Source: Planctomycetales bacterium (lineage in GTDB: Bacteria; Planctomycetota; Planctomycetia; Pirellulales; Pirellulaceae). Taken from it: 32,570 bases of DNA. The stretch spans positions 1 through 32,570 of the forward strand of contig JAGQPS010000021.1 in assembly GCA_020426595.1 (NCBI GenBank), written 5' to 3'. Shown piece by piece: positions 30,804 to 32,570 of the stretch. Both the position numbers and the translations under genes were made by a program. The notes under the pieces were generated by a model. It did no database searches. It was not told where the DNA came from and worked only from the letters and a program-made list of their open reading frames with translations. Position 1 is the first letter of the stretch, and the number at the start of each line of letters is the position of its first letter.

Positions 30804-32570
30804 ATGACAGACTCCGCCTCGCCCGACGCCGCTTCCGCCTCGCCCAATCGCAAGGGGACGTTTCCGCGTCTGATCAACCCGTTTCGCAATCTCTTCCGAG
30901 CTTGCGGGATGGCGTTCAAGTACCGCTGGAGCCTCCTGCTCAGCGCCTTGTGTTCCATTGGCGTGGCCTTCATGTGGGGCGCCAACATTGGCGCGGTCTA
31001 CCCGTTTGTCGAAGTTGTCCTGGCCGGAAAATCGACTCATGAATGGATCGACGAGCGGATCGAATCGTCGACTCAGAAGCTGACGGACCTCGATGCCCAG
31101 CGCGCGGCTCTCGCGACGCAGCTCTCTCAACTAGAAACCGCTGGACAAGGCTCCAGTGACGAGAGTCAGCAACTCAGGACTCGGATCGCCAAGTTGGAGA
31201 ACGACCGGCCTGGAGTCGCGGCTCAGCATTCTTGGTCGCTGTGGGCTCAACCGATCATCCATCGCTGGCTGCCGTCCGGCCCCTTTTCGACGCTGGTGTT
31301 CATGGTCGTGTTCCTTGTCGTGGGCACGATCCTCAAGGGCGCTCTGTTGGTGGCCAACATGGTCTTGGTGGCTCGAGTCGGCCAGCGCACGATCCTCGAT
31401 TTGCAGAACCTCTTTTTCCGTCGCACACTCGACTTGGATCTCGGTACGCTCGGCACGAGCGGCACCGGCGACTTGGTGGGACGAATTCGCGGCGAGACCG
31501 GCGCGATTGGTAACGCCGTGATGACGCTCTATGGCAAGCTGCTCCGCGAACCACTCAAGATGGTCGCCTGCCTGACGGGAGCCGCCTTGATCAACTGGCG
31601 TTTGCTGTTGCTCTCGGTGATCATCTGTCCGTTCGCGTCGTACATCATGATTCGCTTGGCGCAGAGTTCGAAGCGGGCGAATAAGCGGAGCATGGAGGAA
31701 TCGGCCAAGCTGATGAATCGGCTCTTCCAAGCCTTGACCTACATCAAGGTCGTCAAGGCGTTCACGATGGAGAAGCACGAGCGCGCTCGATTCAAGCATA
31801 CCGCCAACGACGTTTACAAACGCGGCATGAAGATCGCGTTCTACGGCGCGCTGGCTCGTCTGAATAACGAAGTCCTCGGCATCGGCATTATCTGTTTGTC
31901 CTTGCTCGCGGGTGGTTGGCTCGTGCTTCGCGAGGAAACCCAGTTGTTCGGCATCACGATGTGCGACACCGCCATGACCGCCGGACAACTGCTCACGTTC
32001 TACGCGTTTCTAATCGGAGCGGCCGACCCAATTCGCAAGATGGGCGACGTTTACAACTTGATGCAGACCGGCGTCGTCGCCGCCGATCGTGTCTTTCCGA
32101 TGCTCGATCGCGAGAGCCGCGTTCCCTCGCCCAAGAAGCCGGTGGCGATTCCCAAACAGACGGCCGTCCTTGAATTCCAAGACGTGCGTTTCAGCTACGA
32201 CACCGGAGGCGAGGTTCTCAAGGGACTCACCTTCCGCTTGGAACCGGGCACCGCCTTGGCGATCGTTGGCGCTAACGGGTGCGGCAAGAGCACGCTCGTC
32301 AATCTCCTGCCTCGCTTCTACGATCCGACAGCCGGCACGATCACGCTCGATGGAACCGCGATCAATCAGTTCCGACTCAAGGACCTGCGCCGTTACGTCG
32401 GCTATGTCACCCAGCAGACGATGGTCTTCGACGATTCGATCATGGAGAACATTCGGTACGGCAATCCCAACCGTACCGACGAGGAAGTGATCGAGGCGGC
32501 CAAGCGGGCCCACGCGCACACGTTCATCACGACTCAGCTCGAGGACGGTTACGCGACTCGAGTCGGCGAG
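30804..32570 (+). CDS. MsbA-like ABC exporter, C-terminus beyond the window
   Basis: A half-transporter with an N-terminal type-IV exporter membrane domain and a C-terminal ATPase. 589 residues are visible and the frame is open to the window edge. TM1 is at about 42-72 and TM2 at 161-187, and later segments are clear through about 420. The ATPase begins near 440; Walker A is GANGCGKST at 489-497 and the Q-loop is in VGYVTQQ. The signature LSGGQ, Walker B and H-loop lie beyond the edge. Exporters of this type move lipids, lipid A or drugs outward. The TM1-TM2 loop is unusually long, with a coiled coil at 83-133 (TDLDAQRAALATQLSQLE) that should lie outside the membrane. ATG at 30804 is the first start. 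Confidence 0.93.
   Translation, partial: MTDSASPDAASASPNRKGTFPRLINPFRNLFRACGMAFKYRWSLLLSALCSIGVAFMWGANIGAVYPFVEVVLAGKSTHEWIDERIESSTQKLTDLDAQRAALATQLSQLETAGQGSSDESQQLRTRIAKLENDRPGVAAQHSWSLWAQPIIHRWLPSGPFSTLVFMVVFLVVGTILKGALLVANMVLVARVGQRTILDLQNLFFRRTLDLDLGTLGTSGTGDLVGRIRGETGAIGNAVMTLYGKLLREPLKMVACLTGAALINWRLLLLSVIICPFASYIMIRLAQSSKRANKRSMEESAKLMNRLFQALTYIKVVKAFTMEKHERARFKHTANDVYKRGMKIAFYGALARLNNEVLGIGIICLSLLAGGWLVLREETQLFGITMCDTAMTAGQLLTFYAFLIGAADPIRKMGDVYNLMQTGVVAADRVFPMLDRESRVPSPKKPVAIPKQTAVLEFQDVRFSYDTGGEVLKGLTFRLEPGTALAIVGANGCGKSTLVNLLPRFYDPTAGTITLDGTAINQFRLKDLRRYVGYVTQQTMVFDDSIMENIRYGNPNRTDEEVIEAAKRAHAHTFITTQLEDGYATRVGE

Overview
The window looks like the chromosome of a planctomycete, most likely in or near the Pirellulales. 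It is GC-rich, with small gene clusters on both strands. Several protein types are common in that phylum: a YHYH-domain secreted protein, a zinc-ribbon/GYF membrane protein, a serine/threonine kinase beside a PP2C phosphatase, a Gfo/Idh/MocA dehydrogenase, a Tat-like sugar isomerase/epimerase and a cytochrome c with a propeller-like region. The assignment rests on gene content only. No rRNA or tRNA gene was found, and nothing looks like a prophage, insertion sequence or CRISPR array.

Layout. 1-4.8 kb: a dispersed-repeat copy, a voltage-gated K+ channel, a soluble chemoreceptor with a zinc-binding CZB domain, 4-alpha-glucanotransferase (malQ) with an operator-like inverted repeat upstream, and a small secreted protein. 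4.9-6.7 kb: a GxxExxY gene bracketed by inverted 9-nt repeat arrays, then an M20 peptidase. 6.9-10.0 kb: a nucleoside-deoxyribosyltransferase-like protein and two rRNA methyltransferases (RlmN, RlmD/TrmA type). 10.2-12.7 kb: a kinase with four zinc ribbons and a PP2C phosphatase. 12.8-19.4 kb: YHYH protein, Gfo/Idh/MocA dehydrogenase, GAF-sigma54 activator and a Wzz/GumC-like polysaccharide co-polymerase. 19.4-23.5 kb: a second repeat copy with a minus-strand terminator, three membrane or secreted proteins of unknown function and a sugar-phosphate isomerase-like protein. 23.7-27.8 kb: a 1046-residue fusion of an NRAMP-like transporter with a periplasmic region carrying two c-type haem sites, followed by a stand-alone SecA NBD2-like protein. 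27.9-30.1 kb: a DEAD-box helicase translationally coupled to an RNA m5C methyltransferase. 30.1-32.6 kb: a third repeat copy and an MsbA-like ABC exporter cut by the window end.

The most unusual item is the NRAMP-cytochrome fusion. Eleven predicted membrane segments put the haem-bearing C-terminus in the periplasm, where c-type haem is attached, while the usual NRAMP metal-ligand positions are substituted. Other items worth a second look are the SecA NBD2-like protein, the four-ribbon kinase, the repeat-bracketed GxxExxY cassette and the dispersed repeat family. RNA modification and processing recur (RlmN, RlmD, NOP2-like methyltransferase, DEAD helicase). The activator and Wzz-like gene may belong to an exopolysaccharide programme, but that link is inferred from position only.
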